This document shows, one piece after another, positions 8,195-15,323 of a DNA stretch of 37,821 nucleotides. Position 1 is the first letter of the stretch; each line of letters starts with the position of its first letter. Under the pieces are notes generated by a model. That model worked only from the letters and a program-made list of their open reading frames with translations. It did no database searches and was not told where the DNA came from. The position numbers were made by a program, and so were the translations under genes. The stretch is from Clostridia bacterium (GTDB lineage Bacteria > Bacillota > Clostridia > Oscillospirales > CAG-272), in the NCBI GenBank assembly GCA_017443595.1, contig JAFSYU010000024.1, positions 1-37,821 on the forward strand. Reading direction: 5' to 3'.

Positions 8195-9454
8195 ATGTCC
8201 GAGAAGCTGAAAATAGGAGTTTTCGGCGGTTTCCGCGGACAGACCATGATAGACGTTCTGCTTGACCATCCCGATGCTGAACTTACGGCGGTGTGTGATA
8301 AATACACACCGCTGTTATCAGAAGTAAAGGAAAAAGCGGAAAAACACGGTCTGAACGTGGCGCTGTACGAATCATTTGACGAATTTATCAAACACGATAT
8401 GGACGCTGTTGTCCTTGCAAATTACGCCACGGAGCACGCGATCTACGCCGTAAAATGTCTGCGCGCCGGCAAGCACGTTTTATCAGAGGTGCTTCCGTGC
8501 GAGACAGTCGCGCAGGCGGTAGAGCTTATAGAAGCCGTGGAAGAAACGGGACTTGTCTACGCCTACGCGGAAAACTACTGTTATATGCTCCACACGTTTG
8601 AGATGTGGCAGAGATACAAAAAAGGCGATATAGGTACGGTCACGTACGGAGAGGGCGAGTATATACACGACTGCGCCGGTATCTGGCCGCAGATCACGTA
8701 CGGCGAGCGCGATCACTGGAGAAATAATCTGTACTGTAACTATTACTGCACACATTCCGTCGGACCGCTTCTGGCCATGACGGGACTGCGCCCCGTATCC
8801 GTCGTCGGTTTTGAATGTCCGCCTCCGGAGGAGATGAAGAGGCTCGGCGCGTATTTCGGCGCGGGACTTGAGATGGTGAAGCTGGAAAACGGCGCGGTGC
8901 TTAAAAGCGTTCACGGACACTTAAAGCGCGAGCCGGGCAGCGTCAACTACGAGCTTTACGGCACGAAGGGCAGTATGGAGACCGGCAGAGTTGAAGGAAC
9001 GCAGCCGCTTTACGTCTACCGCGAGGGCGAGCAGATCTGCCGCGGAGAATGGGAAAGCTACACGCCGGAGCTGAAGATAGAAGGGGAGATGGCAAAAAAT
9101 CACGTCGGTCACGGCGGCTCGGACTTCTACCCCACGCACTTCTTTATTCAGAAGATCTTAGGCAGACCCGAGGGCGACGAATGGACTATCGACGTTTATA
9201 CCGCCGTTTCCATGGGCTTATGCGGCATATTCGCGTACCGTTCCGTGCTTGAAGGCGGAAAACCCATGCAGATACCCGATCTGCACGATCCCGCCGTCCG
9301 CGAGGCGTACAGGCACGATATAAAATGTACAAATAAAAATATAGCGCACGGCGACGACCTGCTGCCGAAAACTTCTTACGGAGAGGTCGATATACCGGAT
9401 ACGGTCTATGAGCACGTAAGACAGCTGTGGATAGACGGAAAGCCGGGAGAATAA
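8195..9454 (+). CDS. Gfo/Idh/MocA-family NAD(P)-dependent oxidoreductase
   Basis: 419 residues. The N-terminal Rossmann fold starts at KIGVFGGFRGQ (residues 5-15) with an acidic position after the second strand (AVCDKY). The sugar-dehydrogenase motif normally reading EKP appears as SEVLPCETV, so the usual lysine is replaced. YAYAENYCYM and the later HSVGPLLAMTG match the C-terminal alpha/beta substrate domain of the family. Members oxidise or reduce hydroxyls of sugars, inositols and related compounds in the cytoplasm. ATG 8195 has GAGAGGG upstream and lies 39 bases after the solute-binding gene, so one operon is plausible. The changed motif means activity may differ from classical members. 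Substrate not predictable. Confidence 0.9.
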   Translation: MSEKLKIGVFGGFRGQTMIDVLLDHPDAELTAVCDKYTPLLSEVKEKAEKHGLNVALYESFDEFIKHDMDAVVLANYATEHAIYAVKCLRAGKHVLSEVLPCETVAQAVELIEAVEETGLVYAYAENYCYMLHTFEMWQRYKKGDIGTVTYGEGEYIHDCAGIWPQITYGERDHWRNNLYCNYYCTHSVGPLLAMTGLRPVSVVGFECPPPEEMKRLGAYFGAGLEMVKLENGAVLKSVHGHLKREPGSVNYELYGTKGSMETGRVEGTQPLYVYREGEQICRGEWESYTPELKIEGEMAKNHVGHGGSDFYPTHFFIQKILGRPEGDEWTIDVYTAVSMGLCGIFAYRSVLEGGKPMQIPDLHDPAVREAYRHDIKCTNKNIAHGDDLLPKTSYGEVDIPDTVYEHVRQLWIDGKPGE

Positions 9455-9513
9455 CCGTAGGGGAGGGGTCTGCCCTCCCGAATCGTAGGGCGGGGGCTTG
9501 CTCCCGCCGTTTT
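9455..9513 (+). repeat. Dispersed repeat copy 3, also a likely terminator
   Basis: Begins directly after the stop codon. It holds two palindromic modules: CCGTAGGGGAGGGGTCTGCC and onward (9455-9480), and a second whose stem 9489-9497 / 9500-9508 (GGCGGGGGC with GCTCCCGCC) is followed by TTTT. The second can terminate transcription from the oxidoreductase gene. The modules match those at 4551-4578 and, inverted, 5994-6020. Confidence 0.7.
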
Positions 9514-9596
9514 AAATGATAAAGAAAAAAATTTAATTTTTTTGCGAATGAAAATGAAAGATCCCTCACTATATAAGCGAAAGGGGGTAAGAAAAA

Positions 9597-11183
9597 ATGA
9601 GCGATAAAAAAGCAGCCGAATTATTTGTTTCCGAATACTTAGAAAAAATATTCTATTTTTGCCTGAAAAAGACGTCTGATCCTCATCAGGCGGAGGAGTT
9701 GTCAGCTGATATTGCCTTAAACGTTCTGATCGAGCTTAATAAAGGCACTGTTATTGAGAATTTTCCCGCGTGGGTGTGGCGGATAGCGCGCAGCCGTTAC
9801 AGCGTATGGGCGGACAGAAAACACAGGCGAAACGAGACTTTTGTAAGCACCGATATATCGGAGCTTGAATACGCGGGCGACCGGGACGTTACAGAGGACG
9901 TTATCAAAAAGGAACAGTTATCGCTTTTGCGCCGCGAGCTTGCGTTCATATCGGCGGATTACAGAGTTCTGCTCGTCGCTTATTATATAGACGGTGTAAG
10001 GATAAAGAGAATATCCGAGAAGACCGGCATCCCCGAAGGTACTGTCATGCGAAGACTGCATGACGCACGAAACAAATTGAAGGAGGGAATGAATATGGCA
10101 AGAGAATTCGGAAAAAGGAGCTACGATCCGGAGGATATAAGCTTTATAGGCAGCGGAAATCACACGTCCGGATTGCCCGATAAGGTTATACACAGAAAAA
10201 TACCCAAAAACATACTGTGCGAGGCGCACAACAACCCGTGTACCGTGGATGAGCTTGCAATGGAGCTCGGCATAGCGGTGCCGTATATGGAGGAAGAGGT
10301 AGAAATACTGTATAACGCGGAGCTATTGAAAAAGGTCGGTAAGGACAGATATATAACGAGCTTCTTTATCACGCCGACAGAATGCAGAAACGAGTGCCTT
10401 GAGCTTTGCTGCAAATTTGCGGAGGATAATTACGCGAATATCTGGGAGCTTGCGGGTATAACTGCGGAAAAAGCGAAAGAAAAAGGCGTCACGTTCGGCG
10501 GCTACGGCGACGGGGATATAAAAATGTTCTTTGCGCTGAAAATTGAAAAGATGCTGGAAGACGGTACAAAATACTGTAAATATAAAGAATTCAAGCGCGG
10601 CGACGGCGGCACGTGGGGCGTTATCGGCTTTGAACAAAAGGGTGTTGTATGCAGACTGAACAGCGAATGGTTCAACAATAACTTAAATCTGACAAACGAT
10701 CTGAAGATAATATGGGGCGGCTTTCAGACAAACAGCAGCGCCGTTGTATTCACAAAGGCGAGATACGCGTACGACTATCCGGATTGCAGTAATCTGCCGC
10801 TTTTAAAGCGTATCGCAGAGGGAAAAGACGATTTTTCCGATACGGAAAACGGGATAATAGACAGACTTATAAAGCATAAAATTTGTATAAGAGACGGCGG
10901 CGGATTAAAGGTCAACGCCGTGACGTACACGCAGGCTCTCTGCGACGGGATCGTCGATTTTTTTAAAGGTACAGATCAGTATAAAACGCTGCAGCAAAAC
11001 GCGGCGACGCTCGATAAATCAATATACGACACCGTTAAAAAGTACGCAAATCCATATATAGAGGAAGATCTCGGATACTGTGGTTATATGAATATGCGTG
11101 TGCGGGAGATACTTGCAAGGCTTTTGTATGACAAAGGCTGTTATCAAGATCATTACGGTCAGTTCTGTGAATTCGTTTATTAA
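9597..11183 (+). CDS. ECF-type sigma-70 factor with large C-terminal extension
   Basis: 528 residues. Residues ~8-80 form sigma region 2 (LEKIFYFCLKKTSDPHQAEE, then FPAWVWRIARSRYSVWADRK). Residues ~105-163 form region 4 with a helix-turn-helix (RIKRISEKTGIPEGTVMRRL). A normal ECF factor would end here (~170-200 residues); this one continues for ~360 residues. Residues ~204-258 look like a winged helix (CTVDELAMELGIAVPYMEEE, then a KVGKDRYITSFFI wing). The rest is a soluble alpha/beta region with several cysteines (CRNECLELCC) and no visible membrane segment. No anti-sigma gene adjoins it, so the extension may be the built-in regulator. ATG 9597 has AGGGGG upstream. Sigma assignment is strong; the role of the extension is inferred. 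Confidence 0.9.
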   Translation: MSDKKAAELFVSEYLEKIFYFCLKKTSDPHQAEELSADIALNVLIELNKGTVIENFPAWVWRIARSRYSVWADRKHRRNETFVSTDISELEYAGDRDVTEDVIKKEQLSLLRRELAFISADYRVLLVAYYIDGVRIKRISEKTGIPEGTVMRRLHDARNKLKEGMNMAREFGKRSYDPEDISFIGSGNHTSGLPDKVIHRKIPKNILCEAHNNPCTVDELAMELGIAVPYMEEEVEILYNAELLKKVGKDRYITSFFITPTECRNECLELCCKFAEDNYANIWELAGITAEKAKEKGVTFGGYGDGDIKMFFALKIEKMLEDGTKYCKYKEFKRGDGGTWGVIGFEQKGVVCRLNSEWFNNNLNLTNDLKIIWGGFQTNSSAVVFTKARYAYDYPDCSNLPLLKRIAEGKDDFSDTENGIIDRLIKHKICIRDGGGLKVNAVTYTQALCDGIVDFFKGTDQYKTLQQNAATLDKSIYDTVKKYANPYIEEDLGYCGYMNMRVREILARLLYDKGCYQDHYGQFCEFVY

Positions 11184-11194
11184 ATAAAGCGACA

Positions 11195-11220
11195 CGGGCA
11201 AGCATTGCTCGCCCGCTTTT
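11195..11220 (+). terminator. Terminator of the sigma-factor gene
   Basis: Stem CGGGC-AGCA / TGCT-GCCCG with one internal mismatch (11195-11215), then CTTTT, 11 bases after the stop. The core resembles the palindrome at 6075-6089, so it belongs to the dispersed repeat family. Confidence 0.7.
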
Positions 11221-11373
11221 AAATAATAAATAAGAAAGAATAGAGAAGAAAGAATAAAAATCGGAGTCGGCTGCGCCGACGAAAATGGGGGATCCCCGCC
11301 CGTAAACCCCAAACGTCGCGTAAGCGACACCGATTTTTATTATTTATTATTTCTTATTTCTTCTTTATTATTT
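11221..11373. repeat. Long near-palindromic element (MITE-like)
   Basis: Arms 11221-11280 and 11315-11373 are imperfect inverted repeats of about 60 nt: each starts AAATAATAAA, passes through A-rich text, AAAAATCGG, and a GTCG...CGAC inner hairpin. A 34-bp centre contains GGGGGATCCCC. No ORF is inside. It may be a miniature inverted-repeat element or a double-ended terminator. With the mgtE promoter and leader it accounts for the gap 11184-11605. Confidence 0.65.
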
Positions 11374-11386
11374 ATCCCGTTTTGAC

Positions 11387-11415
11387 TTGACAAAGAGGTT
11401 TTTATGTGATAAAAT
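11387..11415 (+). promoter_or_regulatory. Promoter of mgtE
   Basis: -35 TTGACA (11387-11392), 17-bp spacer, -10 TAAAAT (11410-11415) preceded by TGA (extended -10). It predicts a leader of roughly 185 nt before the mgtE ATG. Confidence 0.85.
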
Positions 11416-11444
11416 TGTATAAAATAAGGAAAAGGGAGTGAGTG

Positions 11445-11588
11445 CTGTGGACAGTTGCGACGGTAAGCCTCGAAGTAGGCAAAACGGTATTTCGGAAAAC
11501 ATATTGCGGCTGTCTGCGGTTTTTAGCATATAGCTTTTTGCGGTTTTCCGTGATACCGTCGTGAAATACGACGGTTTATTTTATTTTG
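11445..11588 (+). promoter_or_regulatory. Structured mgtE leader with terminator hairpin (candidate riboswitch or attenuator)
   Basis: A long stem pairs 11445-11458 with 11506-11519 (core GACAG/CTGTC plus several GU pairs). It encloses the hairpin GCCT-CGAAGT-AGGC (11467-11480). Downstream, ACCGTCGT (11555-11562) and ACGACGGT (11568-11575) form a terminator-like hairpin followed by TTATTTTATTTT. The terminator's 5' arm TACCGTCG (11554-11561) is exactly complementary to CGACGGTA at 11458-11465, and ATACCGT also to ACGGTAT at 11484-11490, giving mutually exclusive folds. The conserved M-box words (for example GGUGAGGCUCC) are not present. Control of a Mg2+ transporter by Mg2+ is expected; the ligand or signal is inferred. 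Confidence 0.7.
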
Positions 11589-11605
11589 TAATACGGGAGG
11601 CTGTT

Positions 11606-13168
11606 ATGGGTAACGAAAAAGAAAACGAATTAAAAGAAGAAGAGATAAATAAAGAGGCGGAAACCGCACAGGAAGAAAAAACAGAAGTACAGGAAGAAAT
11701 AAAAGAAGAAACGGAAGAAGAGAATAAAGAAGAAGAGGAAGAAGAAGAGTTTCCGTCCGAGCAGAATTACGTTGACGAGATAATCGAGCTGATCCGCTCC
11801 GATCTGCCGGATAAAGAGCTTGTAGAAGAACTCGGCAATTATCACGAAAACGATATTGCAGGCGCGTTTGAACAGTTGGAGCCGGAGGAGCGCAAGCGTT
11901 TATACGATATTTTAGGCGCAGAGACGTTTTCCGAGATATTCGCGTACGTTGAAAACGTTGAACAGTACATTGAAGAAATGGGCGTCAGCACCGCCGCCAA
12001 AGTCCTTGAAAACATGGACTCCGACGACGCTGTAGACATACTTGACGAAATAGACGACGAGACGGAGAAAAAGATAGTCAGCCTGATGGATGAGGAATCC
12101 AGTCAGGACATCCAGCTTATCCGTTCGTATGACGACGACGAGATAGGCAGTAAAATGACGACGAACTTCATTCTTATAAAAAACGATCTGACCATCAAAC
12201 AGGCGATGAGCTCGCTTATCGAACAGGCGGGAGACAACGACAACATATCCACGATCTACGTTGAGGACGAGGACGAGCGTTTTTACGGCGCGCTTGAGCT
12301 TAAAGATCTGATACGCGCGCGTTATCAGGACAAGCTGGAGCCGCTTATAAGTACGTCGTACCCTTACGTAAGAGACCACGAGCATATAGCGGACTGTCTT
12401 GAAAGACTGCGTGAATATACGGAGGACTCTTTCCCGGTCCTGTCCGAGGAAGGCAAAGTCTTAGGCATTATAACTGCGCAGGATATAGTTGAAGTCGTTG
12501 ACGAAGAGATGGGCGAAGACTACGCCAAGTTGGCAGGTTTGACCGCGGAAGAAGATCTTAACGAGCCGATCAAGGCGAGTATCAAAAAACGCATACCGTG
12601 GCTCATAACGCTTCTGTTTTTAGGTCTTGTAGTTTCATCCGCTATCGGTATTTTTGAAGATAAAGTCGTGGCGCTGCTTCCGATAATAGCCGTGTTCCAG
12701 TCTATGGTATTCGATATGGCGGGAAACACCGGTACGCAGTCGCTTGCCGTTACGATCCGCGTGCTTATGGATGAAAGCGTGAGCGGCAGACAGAAAGCAA
12801 AGCTCGTATTCAAGGAAGTAAGGGTCGGTATGTGCAACGGCCTGATCTTAGGTATAACCGCGTTTGTGGTAGTAGGACTTTATATCCTTGCTTTCAAACG
12901 CCCGGAAACGCTTAATATGCCTTTGGCACAGTACGCATTCACGATCTCCGGCTGTATCGCGTTCTCGCTGTTTTCCGCTATGATAATAGCGAGCCTCGTG
13001 GGAACGACGATACCGATGTTCCTGCACAAGATCCACATAGACCCCGCCGTCGCATCCGGTCCGATGATAACGACGGTAAACGACTTGATAGCAACGATGG
13101 TCTACTACGGTCTGGCGCTGCTGCTCCTTATAAACGTGTTCCATATGGGCGTGCGGGTGCCGGTTTAG
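11606..13168 (+). CDS. mgtE: Magnesium transporter MgtE
   Basis: 520 residues from ATG 11606 with GGGAGG at 11595-11600. A GTG at 11561 extends the frame but lies inside the leader hairpin and lacks a site. Residues 1-45 are an unusual Glu/Lys-rich tail. Then come the MgtE N-terminal helical domain (LPDKELVEELGNYHENDIAG region), paired CBS domains (~150-285, including TKMTTNFI-like SKMTTNFILIK and FPVLSEEGKVLGIITAQDIV) and five membrane helices from PWLITLLFLGLVVSSAIGIF. The pore signature MAGNTGTQSLAVTIR and the later TTVNDLIATMVYYG, holding the pore aspartate, are present. In studied MgtE the cytosolic domains bind Mg2+ and close the channel. Single gene with its own promoter, leader and terminator. 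Confidence 0.97.
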   Translation: MGNEKENELKEEEINKEAETAQEEKTEVQEEIKEETEEENKEEEEEEEFPSEQNYVDEIIELIRSDLPDKELVEELGNYHENDIAGAFEQLEPEERKRLYDILGAETFSEIFAYVENVEQYIEEMGVSTAAKVLENMDSDDAVDILDEIDDETEKKIVSLMDEESSQDIQLIRSYDDDEIGSKMTTNFILIKNDLTIKQAMSSLIEQAGDNDNISTIYVEDEDERFYGALELKDLIRARYQDKLEPLISTSYPYVRDHEHIADCLERLREYTEDSFPVLSEEGKVLGIITAQDIVEVVDEEMGEDYAKLAGLTAEEDLNEPIKASIKKRIPWLITLLFLGLVVSSAIGIFEDKVVALLPIIAVFQSMVFDMAGNTGTQSLAVTIRVLMDESVSGRQKAKLVFKEVRVGMCNGLILGITAFVVVGLYILAFKRPETLNMPLAQYAFTISGCIAFSLFSAMIIASLVGTTIPMFLHKIHIDPAVASGPMITTVNDLIATMVYYGLALLLLINVFHMGVRVPV

Positions 13169-13180
13169 ATCATGATAACG

Positions 13181-13213
13181 AAAAAAGCACGGAGTTTTCT
13201 CCCGTGCTTTTTA
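13181..13213 (+). terminator. Terminator of mgtE
   Basis: AAAAGCACGG pairs with CCGTGCTTTT (13183-13192 / 13202-13211), followed by further T, 14 bases after the stop. Confidence 0.9.
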
Positions 13214-13260
13214 TATACAGATCATAAAATCAAGATATATCGTTTAACCGGTATAAATTC

Positions 13261-13289
13261 TTGACAACACAGATATCTTTTGGTATAAT
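13261..13289 (+). promoter_or_regulatory. Consensus promoter of the aldo/keto reductase gene
   Basis: TTGACA (13261-13266), 17-bp spacer, TATAAT (13284-13289): a full consensus match. The leader is only ~25 nt. Confidence 0.88.
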
Positions 13290-13318
13290 AATTACAAATA
13301 AACGTCGGAGGTCTTGTT

Positions 13319-14446
13319 ATGATTTTTAAAGAATATAAAAGAGACAAACTGTCGGCGCTCGGGCTCGGATGTATGCGCCTTCCCACGGTCAACGGTGTTT
13401 ACGCGGATATCGACAAAGACGCGGTGAAAGAAATGGTCGCCTACGCAATGGAGCACGGGATAAACTATTTTGATACCGCGTGGGGCTACCACGAGGGAAA
13501 TTCAGAGCTTGTTATGGGCGAGATACTATCAGAGTACCCGCGGGAAAGCTACCGCCTCGCCTCAAAATTCCCGGGATACGACCTTTCCAACATGGACAAA
13601 GTTGAAGAAATATTTGAAAAACAGCTTGTAAAATGCAGAACTGAGTATTTTGACTTTTATCTTTTCCACAACCTTTGCGAAATGAATATCAATCAGTATC
13701 TTGACCCGCAGTACGGCATTTTCGATTATCTTATGAAGCAGCGCGTCAACGGCAGGATAAAACACCTGGGCGTTTCCGTTCACAGCAGTTACGAGACGCT
13801 GAAACGTTTTCTTGAAAGCTACGGGCAGTTTATGGAATTCTGCCAGATACAGCTGAACTGGTTCGACTATAAATTCCAGCGCGCGGACAAAAAGCTGGAG
13901 CTTTTGAAGCAGTATAATATTCCCGTCTGGGTAATGGAGCCGGTGCGCGGCGGCAAGCTCATAAACTTAGCGGAAGAGGATCTGGCAAAGCTGAAAGAAA
14001 TGCGTCCTGATGAGACTGCCGCGGGCTTTGCATTCAGATTTTTGCAGAGCATACCGGAGGTGACGATGATACTGTCCGGAATGTCGAATATGCAGCAGCT
14101 TAAAGAGAATATAGAGACTTTCAGCACGGAAAATCCGCTTAACGAAGCGGAGCTCGGCGAGATAATGAAAATAGCTCACAAAATGGCGGGCAAAGGGACC
14201 GTACCGTGTACGGCGTGCCGCTACTGCACCGAGCACTGCCCCATGGAGCTTGACATACCGTGGCTTATCGAGCTTTATAACGAGCATAAGTATTCGGACG
14301 GCGGATTTATAGCGCCCATGGCGTTATCGGCTCTGCCGGATGAAAAGAAACCGTCCGCGTGCATAGCCTGCCAGAGTTGTGAAGCGGTATGCCCGCAGCA
14401 GATAAAAATACACGAGGTAATGGCTGAGTTTGCGGGAATGATATGA
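13319..14446 (+). CDS. Aldo/keto reductase with C-terminal double [4Fe-4S] ferredoxin region
   Basis: 375 residues. An aldo/keto reductase barrel with the tetrad D52, Y57, K83 and H117 (FDTAWGYHEG, ASKFP, LFHNL) is followed by two cysteine motifs of C-x2-C-x2-C-x3-C type (CTACRYCTEHCP and CIACQSCEAVCP), each a [4Fe-4S] site. This architecture is common in anaerobic Firmicutes; it is thought to couple carbonyl reduction to ferredoxin-like electron carriers, and substrates are mostly unknown. ATG 13319 has GGAGG 7 bases upstream. The last ~147 bases recur 720 bases downstream (15020-15166) with few differences, suggesting the 3' end was rearranged; this copy ends EFAGMI while the downstream copy ends EFAELIK. 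Confidence 0.94.
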   Translation: MIFKEYKRDKLSALGLGCMRLPTVNGVYADIDKDAVKEMVAYAMEHGINYFDTAWGYHEGNSELVMGEILSEYPRESYRLASKFPGYDLSNMDKVEEIFEKQLVKCRTEYFDFYLFHNLCEMNINQYLDPQYGIFDYLMKQRVNGRIKHLGVSVHSSYETLKRFLESYGQFMEFCQIQLNWFDYKFQRADKKLELLKQYNIPVWVMEPVRGGKLINLAEEDLAKLKEMRPDETAAGFAFRFLQSIPEVTMILSGMSNMQQLKENIETFSTENPLNEAELGEIMKIAHKMAGKGTVPCTACRYCTEHCPMELDIPWLIELYNEHKYSDGGFIAPMALSALPDEKKPSACIACQSCEAVCPQQIKIHEVMAEFAGMI

Positions 14447-14474
14447 GCAGAACGTTTTGATATTTGAGGTGCAT

Positions 14475-14969
14475 ATGATACAGAATGTTATAAAATATAA
14501 AGTAAGTACAGCAATTTTGATTTGCTTGATTGCTGCTTCAACGTGTTTATGTCTTTACAGCTGCGATTATAAAACGGAATTCAGTACAGACAGTTTTTCT
14601 TTTACATATGAATTAGAAGAAAATGAGACTGACGGTCAATATTGTTTAAACATTTCCGTTTTAACAACAAATATATATAAAGATTTCAATTATACAGGCG
14701 CTAAACACGATTTATTCGGTCCGGCGAAAATCGTTTCCGCGGATTCTGATGAAACGATCGCAGTCAGCGTTGAAACGCCGTCAACTACAGACGCAACAAA
14801 ACGAGTTTGGCACAAAGACGAGCAATGTCAAAAAGAATATATGTTCAAGTTGTCAGAGCCTTTACCTAATGGGGCATATAAGATGCGTTTCTGTATCGGC
14901 GCGGATAATTGCTCAGTTTTAAATGAATTATTAATTGAAACAAAACAACCTATATATAAGAAAGGATGA
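14475..14969 (+). CDS. Small AT-rich lipoprotein of unknown function
   Basis: 164 residues from ATG 14475 with GAGG 5 bases upstream; a TTG at 14457 in frame has no site. Residues ~10-29 are a hydrophobic signal ending LCLYSC, a plausible lipobox with lipidated C30. The mature part (~135 residues) looks beta-rich with no recognised domain. Composition differs sharply from its neighbours: bases 14641-14700 contain 14 G+C in 60, against 36 in 60 for 13921-13980 in the reductase gene. It lies between the reductase and a duplicated piece of the reductase's 3' end, so it probably arrived by insertion. Its stop overlaps an ATG of the duplicated remnant (ATGA). Confidence 0.75.
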   Translation: MIQNVIKYKVSTAILICLIAASTCLCLYSCDYKTEFSTDSFSFTYELEENETDGQYCLNISVLTTNIYKDFNYTGAKHDLFGPAKIVSADSDETIAVSVETPSTTDATKRVWHKDEQCQKEYMFKLSEPLPNGAYKMRFCIGADNCSVLNELLIETKQPIYKKG

Positions 14970-15169
14970 TATTTTATTTTAAATATAACAATGTTAGTCA
15001 ATTTATTAAAAATTCCAACGGCGGATTTATAGCGCCCATGGCGTTATCGGCTCTGCCGGATGAAAAGAAGCCGTCCGCGTGCATAGCCTGCCAGAGTTGT
15101 GAAGCCGTCTGCCCGCAGCAGATAAAAATACACGAGGTAATGGCGGAATTTGCGGAACTGATCAAATAA
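14966..15169 (+). pseudogene. Duplicated 3' end of the aldo/keto reductase gene (ferredoxin-tail remnant)
   Basis: From ~15018 to 15166 the DNA repeats 14298-14446 at a constant offset of 720 bases. I count about seven mismatches up to 14440, clustered toward the 3' end and mostly synonymous. It encodes GGFIAPMALSALPDEKKPSA and one complete CIACQSCEAVCP motif, ending EFAELIK. An in-frame ATG at 14966 overlaps the lipoprotein stop and would give 67 residues with an unrelated 17-residue start. Most likely this is the original tail of the reductase, or of a paralogue, left after insertion of the AT-rich segment. A functional one-cluster mini-ferredoxin cannot be excluded. Confidence 0.75.
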
Positions 15170-15323
15170 CGGATCCAAAAACCGTGCGCCGTGACACGTA
15201 AAGAAGAAGCGAAAGAGATCATTGTTAAATAAATGTAAACTGTTCAAAGAAGTGAAACTATTTGCCCTGTTTTTTGTCCTTATTAAGTGAAAGCGGAAAG
15301 GAACATTAAACAACGGAGGTAAT

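Noticed and set aside
4503..11373. CRISPR array or insertion sequence behind the repeats
   Set aside because: Repeats are irregularly spaced, palindromic and intergenic, with no spacer pattern and no transposase gene in the window.
11561..11605. GTG start adding 15 residues to MgtE
   Set aside because: It falls within the terminator hairpin of the leader and lacks a ribosome site; ATG 11606 has GGGAGG at good spacing.
11420..11606. M-box (ykoK) riboswitch
   Set aside because: Expected upstream of mgtE, but the conserved GGUGAGGCUCC-type and CUGCCC-type words are not present by eye; an Infernal search would decide.
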